Positions 1 through 12,494 of a stretch of 64,000 bases of DNA are shown piece by piece (within the stretch, counting starts at the first letter, position 1; every line of letters begins with the position of its first letter). A program made the position numbers and the translations under genes. Source of the DNA: Paratrimastix pyriformis (taxonomy: Eukaryota; Preaxostyla; Paratrimastigidae); NCBI GenBank assembly GCA_027972325.1, contig JAPMOS010000014.1, positions 390,001 to 454,000 of the forward strand. Reading direction: 5' to 3'. Under the pieces are notes generated by a model. That model saw nothing but the letters and a program-made list of their open reading frames with translations, was not told the origin of the DNA and searched no databases.

Positions 1-1882
1 GCCTCCGCCCATGTCACCGTTGGCACCTCCTCCTCCACCACCACCACCACCACCGATATCTCCCCTTGCGCCCGAGGATCCAACAGCGCCCGAGCCCGTG
101 CCTCAGAGCTCCCCTCCCTCACCCGCTCCCTCGCCGGCCCCTCCCACCGGCGTGCGAGCACACAAACCGAAAGGTGAGGTTACACCCTCATCGGCTGTCA
201 CCACGCCAGGCGAGAAGAGCCCCACGCTCCTTCGCAAAAAGCTGTCTGCCCGCCCCTGCCGCCCCGATTCGACTCTCGCCCTCCTGCAGTCGTGGCCCGG
301 AGAGCCCCATCAGTGGCCGCCCCGAGTCCCCCACGTACCTGGAGCTTTTGCAGCGCCGCAGAGAGGCCGCCCGTCACGAGGAGGAGGACCGCAAACGGTC
401 CGGCGGGCAGTTGAATCCTCGCCTCGCCTACTGCCCCGGGCTTGCTCCTCTCACCCTCGCTCACTCGCCCCTCCCTTTGGGCTTGTCCAGAAAGCAGCAG
501 GAGCTGGAGGCCCAGCTGATCGCCGAGGAGACTGCCCGCCGGGTGGAGGAGGCCATTCGGCAGCGGGTCGAGGAGGAGCTCCGCAGCGATCGGGTCCAGC
601 GGCTCATCGAGGCCCGGGTCGAGGAGGTCTGGCAGCATCGCTCCGGGGTCGCCTAGCATCACGCACAGCCTCGGCCCTCGCGACCGCCCGGGGAAGCCGC
701 CAGCCAGCCAGACGAAAGAAGCGCGAGACCCCATTCTCACCATTTTCGGCAGTGTGCGGCCAGCGGGCCCGCATCCTTGGTATTCTTGTGGCGTGGCGGG
801 TCGGATCGGTTTGAACGATCGCTGCGTGCCGTCCATCCCTTTCGTATGCCCCCTTCGCCCCGTCGCACTCGCCCCCGTCATTGTCACCGCCCTCGACACC
901 GTTACTCTTGTCCTTGCCGCAATATAGCGTTCCCATGTACGTGTGCCGCCGGGGCGCCTCCGTTCATGCGGGCCTGTTCCCCTTTGGGGGGCATCCACTC
1001 CGCCCTTCTTTTGTCAGCACCCACCATCACCACCACCATCACCTCCACGCGACCCCATCGTCGCCGCGCAGCCACCATCTGCCGCGGATCGCACCATCCG
1101 TCTGCCGTGCCGTGCTGAAAGCCTAGCTGCCTCCCCTCCCATTCCCTTCCCCTCCCGACCGCAAACCATGCTGCCTTCGTTCTGACGTGACCTTCCCTGT
1201 GACCCGCCCTGGTTTCCCGCGCATGCGGGCCCCACGCGTCGGCTGACGGTCCCGCCCACAGGAACGGCAGAAGATGGAGGTGCGCCTGAAGGAGGAGATC
1301 GAGAAGGAGAAGCAGAAGGTCCTCGACGAGGCCCGCAGGCAGAAGGAGGCCGAGGTCCGGCCGCACGCCCGCACGCCCCCGCCTACACCTGCCTGGTGTG
1401 TTTGTTCTCAATCTCCGCCTCCGCCTCCGCCTCCGCCTCCGCCTCCGCCACACTCGATCTCTGCATGTTTTCGCACGCCCCTGATCCGACTCCGGCTCGT
1501 ACTCCTCCACAATGGGCAGCTTCGCGCGAAGGAGGAGCTGCAGCGCGTCATGGAGGAGAACGCCAAGCGAGTCGCCGAGCAGCAGGCGCGGATGCTGGCC
1601 GAGGCCCAGCAGCGCGAGCAGGTCCGTGGCTCCCCCCGCAACCCCCGCCTGCCCTTTTTTTGGTGTCTTCTCACACGCTCCCCTGGTCTGCCATCCCTCC
1701 CCGAGCAGGAGCGGCTCCGCGAGTTGGAGCGGCGGGCCCAGGAGGAGGCCCTGGAGCGGCAGACGCGCGAGCAGCAGCTGGCCGCCGAGCGGCGGGCCCA
1801 GCAGAGCGTCCTCCTCAACCGGACCCACGAGCGGCCCCGGGTGGCCTTCTCGCTGGGCGGCAAGGCAAATCCCTTCGATTAA
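1..1882 (+). CDS. ARGLU1-like arginine/glutamate-rich protein (5' end outside window)
   Basis: The encoded C-terminal half is almost entirely charged coiled coil, with many Arg-Glu blocks such as RRVEEAIRQRVEEEL, and ends in RVAFSLGGKANPFD. Metazoan ARGLU1, a splicing regulator and Mediator partner, has the same layout and ends in a similar RPKLSFSL motif. Exons read 1-173, 290-397, 491-626, 1262-1354, 1520-1621 and 1709-1882, all joining in frame and stopping with TAA at 1880. The upstream exon, in the frame of base 1, is Ser/Arg-rich, which fits the RS-rich N-terminus of this family. The coiled-coil exons are short (93-174 nt). Four of five introns begin GTCCG or GTCTG; the first begins GTGAGG. 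The third intron (627-1261, 635 nt) is far longer than the others. The start codon lies left of the window or in an unseen exon. The family call rests on architecture and the C-terminal motif. Confidence 0.75.
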
Positions 1883-1957
1883 CACCGAGAAGAATCCCGT
1901 TTTTATCATTTCGCTGTACATGGGGAGGCATCGTGGGGGCGGGCTGCGCTCCGGGAA

Positions 1958-2742
1958 TTAAAGGATGGATGGACGCGCCCGGGACAGGCGAGGCCACAGC
2001 ACCTCGAGGGTGGGAACCTTCCAAATGTCCGTTGGGGCCCCCTGACTGGCGGCTCGGGAGCAATCAGCGCCCGATCGGCCCGCGGAACAGACGCACTCCC
2101 CGCGGCGACAGTGGCCGGCACCGCTGCACATCACCGGGCTCCCCGGGCATGCATCTGCGAACCAAAGAGTGGATGATGATGGATTCCCGTGCTCGACAGT
2201 GTGTGACAGACAGGGCACGGCCGCGTCGCACTGGGCTCCCTTCCATTGAGGTGCGCAAATGCAGGAGCCTTGGGCCGAGCAGGTTCCATGCCCCGTGCAG
2301 TTGTTCGGGCAGGTGGGCGGGGCACTGGGCGTGCGGCAGTCGACTCCACCCCATCCGGCATCGCAGGCGCATTCCCCTCGGCGACAGTGTCCGTGACCGT
2401 TGCACAAGCTGAAGGCCGCACAGGAATCTAACAGAGCAGAACCACAGCTTGAGGAGGGTGCTGGGTCCGGCAAGGCAGACAGGGATTGGCTGTGGCGCAG
2501 TCTGGGCCCATCCATCCAGCGTTGCATACACATCCACTAGTTCCACAGGTTCCGTGGTTCGAACACTGATTGGGACAATTAGCGGGAGAAACCTCACAAT
2601 CTGCTCCCGAGTATCCAATATCGCAGATGCACTCCCCACGCCTGCAGTGGCCATGGGAGGTGTTACACGCCGGACAAGAGTAGGGAGTCGTCGCCACAAC
2701 AGTTGATACCAAGAGAACGATCCCGAGCACACTGCTCATCAT
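1958..2742 (-). CDS. Small secreted protein with EGF-like repeats
   Basis: Three exons (2481-2742, 2212-2427, 1958-2154) give about 224 residues. The start MMSSVLGIVLLVSTVVA is a clear signal peptide. Three cysteine-rich modules follow, each opening with PYxC and carrying HCRRGECxCxxGxxGxDC, as in EGF/tenascin-type EGF domains; a CxNHGTC or CTGHGTC half-module lies between them. Both introns (53 and 57 nt) begin GTCTG, lie at exactly the same point of the repeat (after the first base of the Tyr codon) and are phase 1, so the middle exon is a symmetrical 1-1 unit. The last repeat runs into a short non-cysteine tail ending at TAA. No transmembrane helix follows, so secretion is the simplest reading. 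The ligand or partner is unknown. It is divergent from the proline-rich gene starting 168 bp away. Confidence 0.8.
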
Positions 2743-2910
2743 CTGACAGTATTTGAATTTGCCGACTCCATTCCAACCCCCAGCGGTGCTGACTGTTTTG
2801 ACACGGACCAACAACCGCCCGCCTTCCCGTGCTCCCCGCCTTCTCCACTCCGCCTTGAGAGTGATGACCAGGCGAGTCCAAAGGCTGGGAGTGGGGGGCT
2901 GATCGACCGG
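2743..2910. promoter_or_regulatory. Divergent intergenic region, EGF-like gene / proline-rich gene
   Basis: This 168 bp gap separates the ATG of the minus-strand EGF-like gene from the first plus-strand ATG of the proline-rich gene, so it must hold both promoters and 5' leaders. I see no clear TATA box or other named motif in it. Confidence 0.4.
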
Positions 2911-5760
2911 ATGTTTCCCGAAATGGCAGCATCCCGTCGACTGCATTCTTCCCAATCTCGAACCCCAGCCAACGCCTCTTCTTCGGCTGTGGGAGAAGCA
3001 CCCGATCAAATTCCTCATCTCTTCGACAATCTTCCCCCCAGCCAGCCATCACCTGCCCCCACTCATCACCGGCTCAAACGACGCACTTCCGCCGGTAATT
3101 CCCTTCATTCTCCTCCTCCGTCGACCTCTGGCGGAGTTCACCCGCATACACCACCCACCATCCCGACTGTCTCTCCTGCTCCGGGCCCACAGATCCCGGC
3201 GGCCTCCACGCCCATCATCCCACCACCGCCGGCCCACCACCCCAAGACGAAGACGCCGGCCTCGACGCCGGCCCCCACCCCGCTGCGATACTTCGCGCCC
3301 ACTCGGACGCCCTCGCCCGTCGATGCGGCTACCACCCCTGTGCTGCGCAGCCGAAACGGTGCCCTCCTCAAGGGGGCCAAACTCCAGGAGGCCCTCGCCC
3401 ACCACCCCCACAGGCTCCTCTACGGGAGCGGGGCCCCGGCGGCCCACCCCGCCCGACACAAGCGAGCCCGAGCGGGAGGTGGTAGCGGCGGCGGAGGCGG
3501 TGGCGCCGAGGAGGTGGGCGGGGTCAGCCGAGGGCTGCGCGTCCTGATCGAGCAGGGGGTCCGCCACCCGTCCACCCGCTCGTCCTCCCCCGCGGCCGCT
3601 CCCTCCCCACGCCCGGTGTCGGACACGTCGTCCGCGGATCGCGCTTTTGTCCACACCCACACGCCCACCCACCTTCCTCTCGCCCTTCCCGTTCGCCCTG
3701 CTGGTGGGTTTTGTGGGGCGCAGTGCTACACGGACCCCCTGCGTGACGACGACATCCAGTCGACCCAGGCGACATCCCCCCGGCGCACCCGGCGCCTGGT
3801 GCAGGCCACCCTGACCCCGACCGGGCCCTCGCCGCCCTCCGCCGCCGCCCTCCGACGCCGCCCGAGGCGCGTGGCCCCCGAGGCGGACCCCTCCCAGGTG
3901 CCCATCACCGACCTGCTGCCGCCCCTGCTGCACAGCCCGCCTCGGGCCAGGCCGGCCCCCGCCTTCGGGGAGGACCCGGCCACGCCCCCCGTGACATACC
4001 GGCATGCCGCAGATGTCCACGCACAGCAGGTGGACCTGGTGGAGCTGGACGTGGAGGACGAGCAGGGGGAGGAGGACGAGCAGGGGGAGGATGAGGGCCC
4101 GTCCCTCACGGACGTCCTCTTCCCCGGTCCCTGCCCTCCTCCGCCCGCGGCCCTCCGGCACCCGCGCCGGCCCCGTCCGCCCCCCGATCGCAACCATCCG
4201 CCGCCCCCAGCCCCTTCGCCACCCGCCGTCCCCCCAGGCATCCCGTCCCTCGCGCCGCTTCCCCCGGGCCTGGCCGCGGCGGCGGGGCGGACTCGAACCG
4301 GGCCGCCCCAACCGGCCCACCGGCAGCCGCCCCTGGCGTCACTCGCCCATTTTTTTGCGCAGGCGGAGAGGCCCCCGCCCCCGCCCACACGGGGGTCATC
4401 GCCTCCCCCTCTGGTCACCCTGCCCCCGCCCCTGCCCCTGCCGCCCCAGCCCCTGGCGGGCGATCAAGCCCGCCGGCCCCTGGGCCCGGGCAGTCCCCCA
4501 GGGTGCCTCTCCCGTCCTGCGCTGCTGCTCTCCCCGCCCCCCAACCCGCCGCCCCCGCCGCCCCACTCGCCCCCGCGACCGCCCCCCCTCTCGCCACCGT
4601 TGCCTCCACCGTCGGCCCCCCCGTCGGCAGCGGCGGAACTCCTCCAACCCTACCAACCTCCCGCCGGCCCGTGGGCCCCCCTCCCGCCCTCGCCCTCGTC
4701 CCACCCCGCTACATCCCCGCACCCGCAGCCGGACCCGCCGGTGCCGACCGGGGCAGCGCCATCCTCATCGATGATGATGACGACGCCGACGGCCTGGGCG
4801 GGTGCCACACAGCAGCCCCCAGCCGCCGCGTCCCCTCCATCCCCAGGATGCCTGCCCTGCCCCGGCCCCGTTCGTTGCTCCCCTCGCAGCCCCACGGGGC
4901 CGGAGACGGAGACCGAGACCGAGACCGAGACGACGGGGTCGAAGGCGAAGGAGCTGCTGACCAACGGGCCGCCGCCACCCCCGGGGCGCGACAGCTCCCA
5001 GCAGGCACCCCCGGCCACCAGCCCGGAGGCTCAGTGGCAGCATGGGAGGCCCCAGCAGCAGCAGGAATCGCAGCTGCCCACAGCCTCGCAACTGCTGCTG
5101 CTCATCGCGGACCCGCCACTCCCCCCATCGCCGCCACCGCCACCGCCGCCTCGCCGCCAACCGACATCACCACCGTCTGCGAGGAACCCTGCCCCCGCCA
5201 AGACCAGGGCCCGCCCCAGGGGGCCACAGGTGTTCCAGGCAGCCAGCGACATCCCCGAGGCCTCGCCTGCCTCCCCGCCATCCCCAGCCCCAGCCCCGTG
5301 CAGTCCGGCGGCCGAGGGGCCACAGACCAGCAGCCCGACGACGGGGAATGGGACGAGGAGGTCGGCTGCACGGCCCCCATGGGGCGGCGTGGCTTCGTCA
5401 GGCTGCGGGACGTCCTCGGCGAGGACCCCATCGCGTCCGACCAGCCCCCCGATGATGCCGATGCCGCTGCCGATGCCGACCCGCCTCCGCCCATCGCCAC
5501 CGCCGGTCCGCCCGGAGGACCGCATCATTCCCCGGGGCGGCGATGCGGCATGGGGGCTGCCGACCCCCTCGAGGACGACCTGTCTTCACCACCAGCAACC
5601 GCGGGGGGCCTGGCAGCCTCCGCCCGGCCCACGCCCGCCGGGGTGCTCGGGGGGGACAACAGCCGCAGCAGCAGCCTCTCCCTCTCCATCGCCTCCCTCG
5701 ACCCCAGTGACGACGACCAGCACGCCGGGATGGTGCGCGCCTCCTCCCGGCCCGCCGCCT

Positions 5761-5793
<33 letters not shown>

Positions 5794-8571
5794 CCCTCCC
5801 ACCATGCCCTCATCATCCCACCCGAGGGGACGGCCACCCCGGCCACGGAGGCGTCGGTTGCTGGTACGAACCAGCCCCATGATGATGACGGGCCTCGCTG
5901 CCCAGGCGAACCACTTCCATCCCCGCCCCTCCAGCGGCGCCGCCAGCGGGCGCCGCCCGGCCCCGGGAGCCCCAGGAGCCCCGGGAGCCCCAGCACCATC
6001 GACCTGATGATGATGTCCGGCCCGGCCTCGCCGCCCCCCGCCCCGGTCGGCCCTCGGGCCCCGCGGCCGAGGCGCACCCATGGGGCCTCGTCGGCCCCCT
6101 GCCGATCGTCACTGCTGCCCTCTCCGTCAAGCCCGCCCCACCCCGGGTGGCAGCCGCAGCCACAGCCATCGCCTGCCGCTCCCCCGCCCAACGGCCCTGT
6201 GGTGGAGGTTGGCCCCGCCTCCCATCGTTCGCCGGCCTCGCCGCCCGAGTCTTCGTGGCCCTCGGGCCAGCCCTCATGCCGCAGCCTCTCGCCCCCGCCC
6301 CCCGACTCCCCGTCCCCGCACAGGCCCCCTGACTCCCCGTCCCCGCACAGGCCCGGCGGCTGTGCCTTGTCATCGTCCTCTCCATCGCCCTCGCCGCCCT
6401 TGGGCGCCCGCACGCCCCCCCTGGGGCCCGTCCCGGCCCCGCTGCTGAGCCGCTCGCCGGGCGGCTTCGGCCCCACCCTGCGCCTCGAGGAGGACGCCGA
6501 CGCGACCCCAGACACCCCCCTGGCCGCTCCCCAGCAGCCTGCCCCCGCCGCCCCCGCCTCCCCCGCCGCTGGACCAAGGGCCGATCCCGCCGCCTGCCCC
6601 TCGGGGGACCTGGCCGCGCCCGTGCCTCTGCCTCTGTCGGCCGGGGCGCCTGCCACCGGGAGCAGCAGCTCGGCCTCGGGGCCGCTGACGGTGCCCGGGT
6701 CGCCCTCGGCGCCCGACTCGGAGAGCCCGGCCAGCGGCCCCCCCGGCAGCCCCGACGAGCCCGGGGCGACACTGGTCCCGGGCAGCCCCGGCCCGCCCGA
6801 CGATGGTCCCGGCCAGGCAGCGGACGGAGTGAGTGCAAGCGGCGTCGCCCCGGCCTCGCTGGGGACCCTCCTGGTGCGCCAGGACCAGCCGTCGCCAGCC
6901 GCCCCTTGGACGAACGGGGCTGGACTGTCGCAGGGCGATGGTGCGATGATGAGCGATAGAGACGGGGGCGGGGCCGCCACATGCCGCCTTGTTGGACCGG
7001 CCGAGACCGCCCCGTGGTGGGCCCCGCCGTGGGGCCGCGGCCAGGCGGGGCTGCTGGTGGTTGAGCCGCCCGAGGGCGCCTTCGACCCGCCCGAGAGCCT
7101 CGTCCTGCACGGGCCCGACGTCGAGGAGGACCGGCCCCCGTCCCCGCCTCGGCCCCCGCGGCCTCCATCCCCCATGCCCATGCCCATGCCCATGCTCATG
7201 CCCATGCCCATGCCGGTCCCGATGGTCGCCATCGACCAGCCGCCACGAGCCCCCGCTCGGGCCCCAGCTGACGATGCGGGCCGGCCGCCCCACCCCGGGC
7301 CGGCATCACCCGTCCAGACCGCGCAGCAGGGACGGCGCCAGCAGCAGCACGGGGCCACGGCTGCCCTCATCCGGCTGGCCGCCCGGGGCCGAGGTGGCGC
7401 CCCGTCCGCCCCGCCGCTGCCCGCTCCGCCTCCCGGGCCGGGTCGTGGCCCAGGGAGCCACACGACGGGGCCCCGGCTGGTGCCGCTGTGCGGCTGGGGC
7501 GAGGGGGCCCTGGTCCAGGCCGTGGTCGTCCTGTGGCGCCGTTTCCCCACCCGCCCCGTGGTCCGCAGTCCCCCCGATTTCACGGCGCCCCCACACACGC
7601 ACCTGCCCCTCCTCCTGCTGCCAACTCATCCCGTGCGCATACCACCACCACCACCACCACCACCACCACCCCTCCCCCTCCCGCACACAGACCACCCGCC
7701 GTGGGCCGGTTGACGTTGCCGTGCTGCACGTCGCGGACGGGCGGCTGCCGGTCGGCTCGGTCCCCGGCCCCACCAGCGGGGCCCCCGCGGACCCGGCCGC
7801 CACCACCGACCCACCCGCGGCCCGCGGCCCCACCGGGGACGAGGGCGGGCAGGTTGCCCCGGGCGGGAGGGCGTCGGGACTGCCCGGGTGGGCTTGGCCC
7901 GGGTGACCCTCTGGGGGGCCCGCGCGCTGGGCCGAACAGCTCCGCCCGGGGCCGTCCTCTGGCTCGGCAGTCCGCTCCCGCCCCCCCCCCCCCCCCCCCC
8001 CCCCCCCCCCATCTCGCCATCCTCCCCTCACGCATCGCCCTCCGTGCCGCCCCCCTGCGCAGACTTCACGGTGGGTCGGTACCGGGGCCGCCTGCAGGCC
8101 TCCTCGGGGGGCAGCTCATTCATCCGCCGCCTGGCAGCCGCGGCCCCGCCGGAAGCAGGGCCCCTCCCGGTGAGCGCCGTCCCGCTGATGGGCCTGGCCG
8201 CCATGCCGGCCCCCGTCCGGCTGGCCTTCCTCGACCTGGAGCGCTGGGTCTGCCCCGCCCCCCTCCTGCCTTCCCTGCTCCTGCCCCTGCAGCAGTCGCA
8301 GCAGCATCCCATTCACCTTCCGTCCGTTGTCTGTACCTCACGGTGTCCCGTCCCTCGATCTCTCTGCCCCAAGGCGGCCGCACGGGTATATCCGCTGCTG
8401 GCGTTGCGTGAGGCCGCCAGCCAGGCCGCCACACCGACCTCGGCGGGAGCCGCCTCGGACCCGTGGGCCGCCCCCAACCAGGCGGCCAACCAGGCGCCCC
8501 CGGTCCCGCTGCCCCCACTGCGCCTGTTCTACGACCCCGGGCGGGCCGAGGCCCCCACATCCCCCATTCCC

Positions 8572-8603
<32 letters not shown>

Positions 8604-9176
8604 AGCCCTGCTGGCATGCGGTGGTGGCGGGGGGCCCGACGAGGAGGGCTTCCTCTCGGACGTGGCCTTCCTGGCCACCCAGCCACCCGTTGGCCCCCTG
8701 CCCGCCGCGAGTGGGCGGACCGCGGGTGCCCCTCTCCTGGTGCGCCCCTGTGGCCGCGTGCGGGTCCCCTCGGGGGGTGGGCTGGCCCTGGCCCGGGGCT
8801 GGGCGACGGTGACGGCCCACATGGCGGGCCGGGCCAAGGCCGGCCGAGCGGTGGCCCCGGGGGGCGGCCTGACGGGGTGGTGCGAGGCTTGGCTGGTGGC
8901 CGTCGAGCGGCATGGGCGGGAGTCCCCAGGCAGCGGGTGGGGTGGGCAGGTGGCCGAGGGTGAGTGTGAGGGTGAGGGTGAGGATGTCGGATGGGACGCG
9001 CCCGAGGACATGGCGGTTCTGATTTTGTCTGTTCCCGCCGCCCCCGTCACTTCCGAAGCTGACATCGCCTGCCGTCCCCAGGGGAGATCGCGGCCTATCC
9101 GTCTTCATTTCCCAAGCGCATGCCCACCTCGGGGCATCCGGCACAGGGCCGGGTCAGCCGTTTCGCCTGCAGTTGA
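2911..9176 (+). CDS. Large proline-rich, mostly disordered protein of unknown function
   Basis: I do not recognise this protein. Reading starts at ATG 2911 (MFPEMAASRRLHSS). The product is dominated by Pro/Ser/Ala with acidic patches, for example a DVEDEQGEEDEQGEDEGPS patch near 4050-4110 and a run of five Asp near 4770. One frame stays open from 2911 to 7713, but composition suggests the true frame changes: between about 4503 and 5880 another plus frame looks more protein-like (VRLRDVLGEDPIASD, SIASLDPSDDDQHAG), so several short introns are probable. Near the 3' end less disordered stretches appear (GRYRGRLQASSGGSSFIRRL; VRLAFLDLERW). The last intron is 8960-9081 (GTGAGT...CAG, phase 1), leading to a short exon ending RVSRFACS and TGA at 9174. 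Existence of a gene is well supported; the exon model is not. Confidence 0.55.
7980..8010 (+). repeat. Poly-C tract in the proline-rich gene
   Basis: About 30 consecutive C (one T-free run) on the sense strand, followed within some 50 bp by a CAG acceptor-like site before the ACTTCACGG exon. It is probably intronic and acts as, or grew from, a polypyrimidine tract. Confidence 0.7.
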
Positions 9177-9672
9177 GTTCGGTGGAGCTCAGCGATGACG
9201 AGGGTCCGCCCACTCAAAATCCACAGTTTGATCACCGTCCCTCACATAGGCGACGTCCCCCTGGCAATCGCAATGCCCGCCTGTTGCGCCAGATTGGTTT
9301 TCACCCCATCGGGAAGGAAACCAGGCCCGCCCCTGGTGTCTCCGCCCTCCGCATTGGCCATGCCTCCCCCCCTCGAACGGAACCGCCAGCCGGCTCTGGG
9401 GTCCTCGTATCAGCAGAGCTCTTTGGAGGGTTGCATACCAGCGCCTCCGGGGGTTCCCCCGCTCTCAAGTCAGCACAGTGTGTCATCATCGCCTTCCTCT
9501 GTCCGGCCAGGAGAATTGATCAGTCAGACTCTCCGAATATGAGATGGAGCCTTCTCCTTATTTATTCATCACCGAAGCGTGGAGAACATCCTCCGCTGCT
9601 GTCACCCAACCGACGCAAGAACGGGAGCTTAGTGGCTTATACCGGTGAGCCACTTTCCCGCCCTCATTCAAG
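9177..9672. promoter_or_regulatory. Intergenic region and calmodulin promoter/5' leader
   Basis: No convincing coding sequence lies between the TGA of the proline-rich gene and the calmodulin ATG. The composition drops to a lower G+C content towards the calmodulin start. An A/T-rich patch with TATTTATTCATC lies near 9560 and could serve as a core promoter element; this is inference. Confidence 0.35.
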
Positions 9673-10275
<603 letters not shown>

Positions 10276-10497
10276 ACATTGCTGGCTCCTTCATTTTGAT
10301 GTTTTCGAGCGCTTTTTCGCTTTGTACAATTCAGAGTGTTTGAAGAACTCCCACGTCACGTCCCAGTGCTCTTTTTTTTCGTTGGCCTGCTTCTTTGGGA
10401 TCACCAAAGCTGTGCTCTCCCAAAAAGAAACACGCGCGTGTACTTCATTCACTCCTGTTACCTTACATCCCCTTACATTGCTTGCCTTACAGGCTTA
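10276..10497. other. Convergent 3' intergenic region
   Basis: This 222 bp stretch lies between the calmodulin stop codon and the stop codon of the first DHHC gene on the opposite strand. It is T-rich with no gene; it should hold both polyadenylation regions. I see no AATAAA that I would call with confidence. Confidence 0.5.
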
Positions 10498-12057
10498 TCA
10501 ATCTGTGGTGGAAGGGACCTTCATTGCCTCCCGGTGGTACCTGGACACGGCTTCGTCACGCTTCTTCATGGCAGGGAAATGAACAGGTTGAGCCGATTTG
10601 CGCTTGTGGAGTGGCGAGAACATTTCCCCGAAATTCGCCAGAACGCCCCGATCGTAGATGTTCATCACGGGTTCCGCCAGGGCTTGACGAAGGCGCGGAA
10701 GTGTGGAGAGATCGAAGTTCTCCGGGAACTTGCCCATGTCAATCCGCTTGGCCAACTCCTTCTCCTTCTCGCAGTCGGAGAGCTGGTGGGGGAGGAGGTA
10801 TGAGCCACCAGGCACGGCACCCCCCCCACGCACACCCCCACAATTTCCCCTGTGCAGACCTTGATGCTCTCGTTGGTGGTGATGTTGCGGACGGTCAGGG
10901 AGAGGTGGTAGGTCAAGAACCCCACCAGCACGATGGAGATGAACCCCGTGAATATCCCAGCCCACACCACGGCCAGATGCCGGTCCCACAGAACCTGCAG
11001 ATTAGTGGAAGGTGGCAGGATTGAGACCGGGCGGTGGTATGTCGGGGCAGACCCGAACGAGGAGCGAGTAAGACATGGGGATGTAGCGGCCGGTGGTGGT
11101 CTCGCGGAAGACCATCTTCATGTACTGGTCGCGGACTGCAATGTCCCGCAGCGACCGGTAGGATATCATCACTGCATCAAGGAGGGAGCCAAGAGGAATG
11201 GTGGTCAACCCAGCCATAGCGCGGGGGCGGGATCACACACGGACCGGTGTAGATGCATAAGATTGCATTGGAGAGCAGGAAGAGAAGGAAGTAGTGGTAG
11301 TTGCCGGCGCCCACGCACCTGTTCAACCAGGGGCAGTGGTGGTCAAACTTGGAGACGCACCGATTGCAGAGGCGGCAGTGCTTCGATCGGGGGGGCCTGA
11401 CCAGGGTGGGGATGAGAATGATGACGCTCGTGTGAAGCATGTCAGACCGAAGGATTTGGCAAACGGGGCAGATTTTCTGATCCGGGAACATATAAAAATC
11501 GTGGGGGTAATTGTTATAGTGCTTTTTCTGGTCGGGACCGGGGGTCGGCGGAATGACCCCGGGGTCAGCCAGGCGCACGATCACCCAACTGACGATGGAA
11601 AAGGCAATGGTCAGCGGAAAGGTGACGCTGCAAGGCCATTTGGGAAGGGACATAAAGATGGTGAACCAACCGAGAAGGAGACCTGTGGTATGTCGGGATC
11701 GTTTCGCTTGGGATGACGTGGCGGATGTGCCCGAAATAAGTGTATGATACTCCAGCCGTAATGAATCCATAAAAAAACTGGGCACGAATGTTGAAGTGGA
11801 TGGTGGCGGGGACGAACCTTGACAAGTGGGTTCCTCTCGAAAATGCAAATATTTTGGCATCCGTCACAGCGACTCGCGATCTTCTTTGGGCAAACCATCG
11901 CGCACAAAGATGCGAAGATTCGAGGGATTGACTGTGTAACAAAAATGGCAGCCTTCTGAACGATTGTGCCACGAAAAACATGCATGTTTTGTGAAATCGA
12001 TAAAAACATGAGCACAGTCATAAAAGCGCAAAATACGAAGATCAGCGTACCCAACAT
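10498..12057 (-). CDS. DHHC-type protein S-palmitoyltransferase, copy A
   Basis: The product attaches palmitate to cysteines of membrane-associated proteins. Seven exons (11814-12057, 11751-11777, 11448-11682, 11245-11396, 11053-11171, 10860-10994, 10498-10782) give 398 residues. The DHHC cysteine-rich domain reads [20 protein letters not shown] and then [12 protein letters not shown]. The DPG motif ([12 protein letters not shown]) follows the second hydrophobic segment, the TTxE motif is TTNES, and a PaCCT-like motif [11 protein letters not shown] lies near the C-terminus. Four hydrophobic segments fit the usual four-helix topology. All these positions match copy B. Donors are GTCTG or GTCCG in most introns; intron 2 (68 nt) starts GTATCA and intron 1 is only 36 nt, so it could also be read through in frame. 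The chosen ATG begins [12 protein letters not shown], the same point as in copy B. The target organelle cannot be told. Confidence 0.92.
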
Positions 12058-12494
12058 CGAAATATCACACAAAGTGGGCGGCCGGACGACTGGAGCGGTA
12101 ATTGTGAGGGTGTTCCTCTGGGGAACTAACACAAACCCCAAATATTGCTAGAGCCGCATCCGGCCGGATTCAAGGGCCGCGGCCGCGGCACATCGGTTGG
12201 GGCCCAGGTCCTATCATCCGGGTCTTGGCGCAGCTCTTGGCGACCTGCGGCAGGACTGCCCTCCGCTTTCCCTCGTCTCTGGACCCCCTCGATTCCGCAG
12301 AGTGGAGGCAGCCCTTCCGTATTTTGATGACGTCCCCGGCCCGCGCGCGGCGATCCAGTTCCGGAGGACCCCCAGTCACTGGCCCGGAGCTCAAGTTCTT
12401 GGCCCAGATTCCCTTTGTTGATGGGGAAGCGGTCATTCCCAAGTTGGTCTCCTGCTGTACGCGACGAGCGGGTGTACGTCATCAACACCCATGT
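12058..12494. promoter_or_regulatory. Spacer between the DHHC copies; promoter of copy A
   Basis: No gene is seen in these 437 bp. Immediately upstream of copy A (12111-12130) lies a GGGTGTTCCTCTGGGGAACTAAC-like block (GGGGAACTAAC at 12120-12130) that recurs before copy B at 14221-14231 in the same orientation. It is either a shared promoter/leader element or a residue of the duplication. Confidence 0.45.

Noticed and set aside
5586-7598. 670-codon minus-strand frame opposite the proline-rich gene
   Set aside because: Composition is Gly/Ala/Arg-rich, as expected for the complement of Pro/Gly-rich coding DNA; no ATG context or motif supports it.
2911-9176. Possible Atos/FAM214-type (DUF4210) protein
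   Set aside because: The VGRYRGRL and VRLAFLDLE segments recall that family loosely, but the flanking conserved motifs are missing, so I left the gene unassigned.
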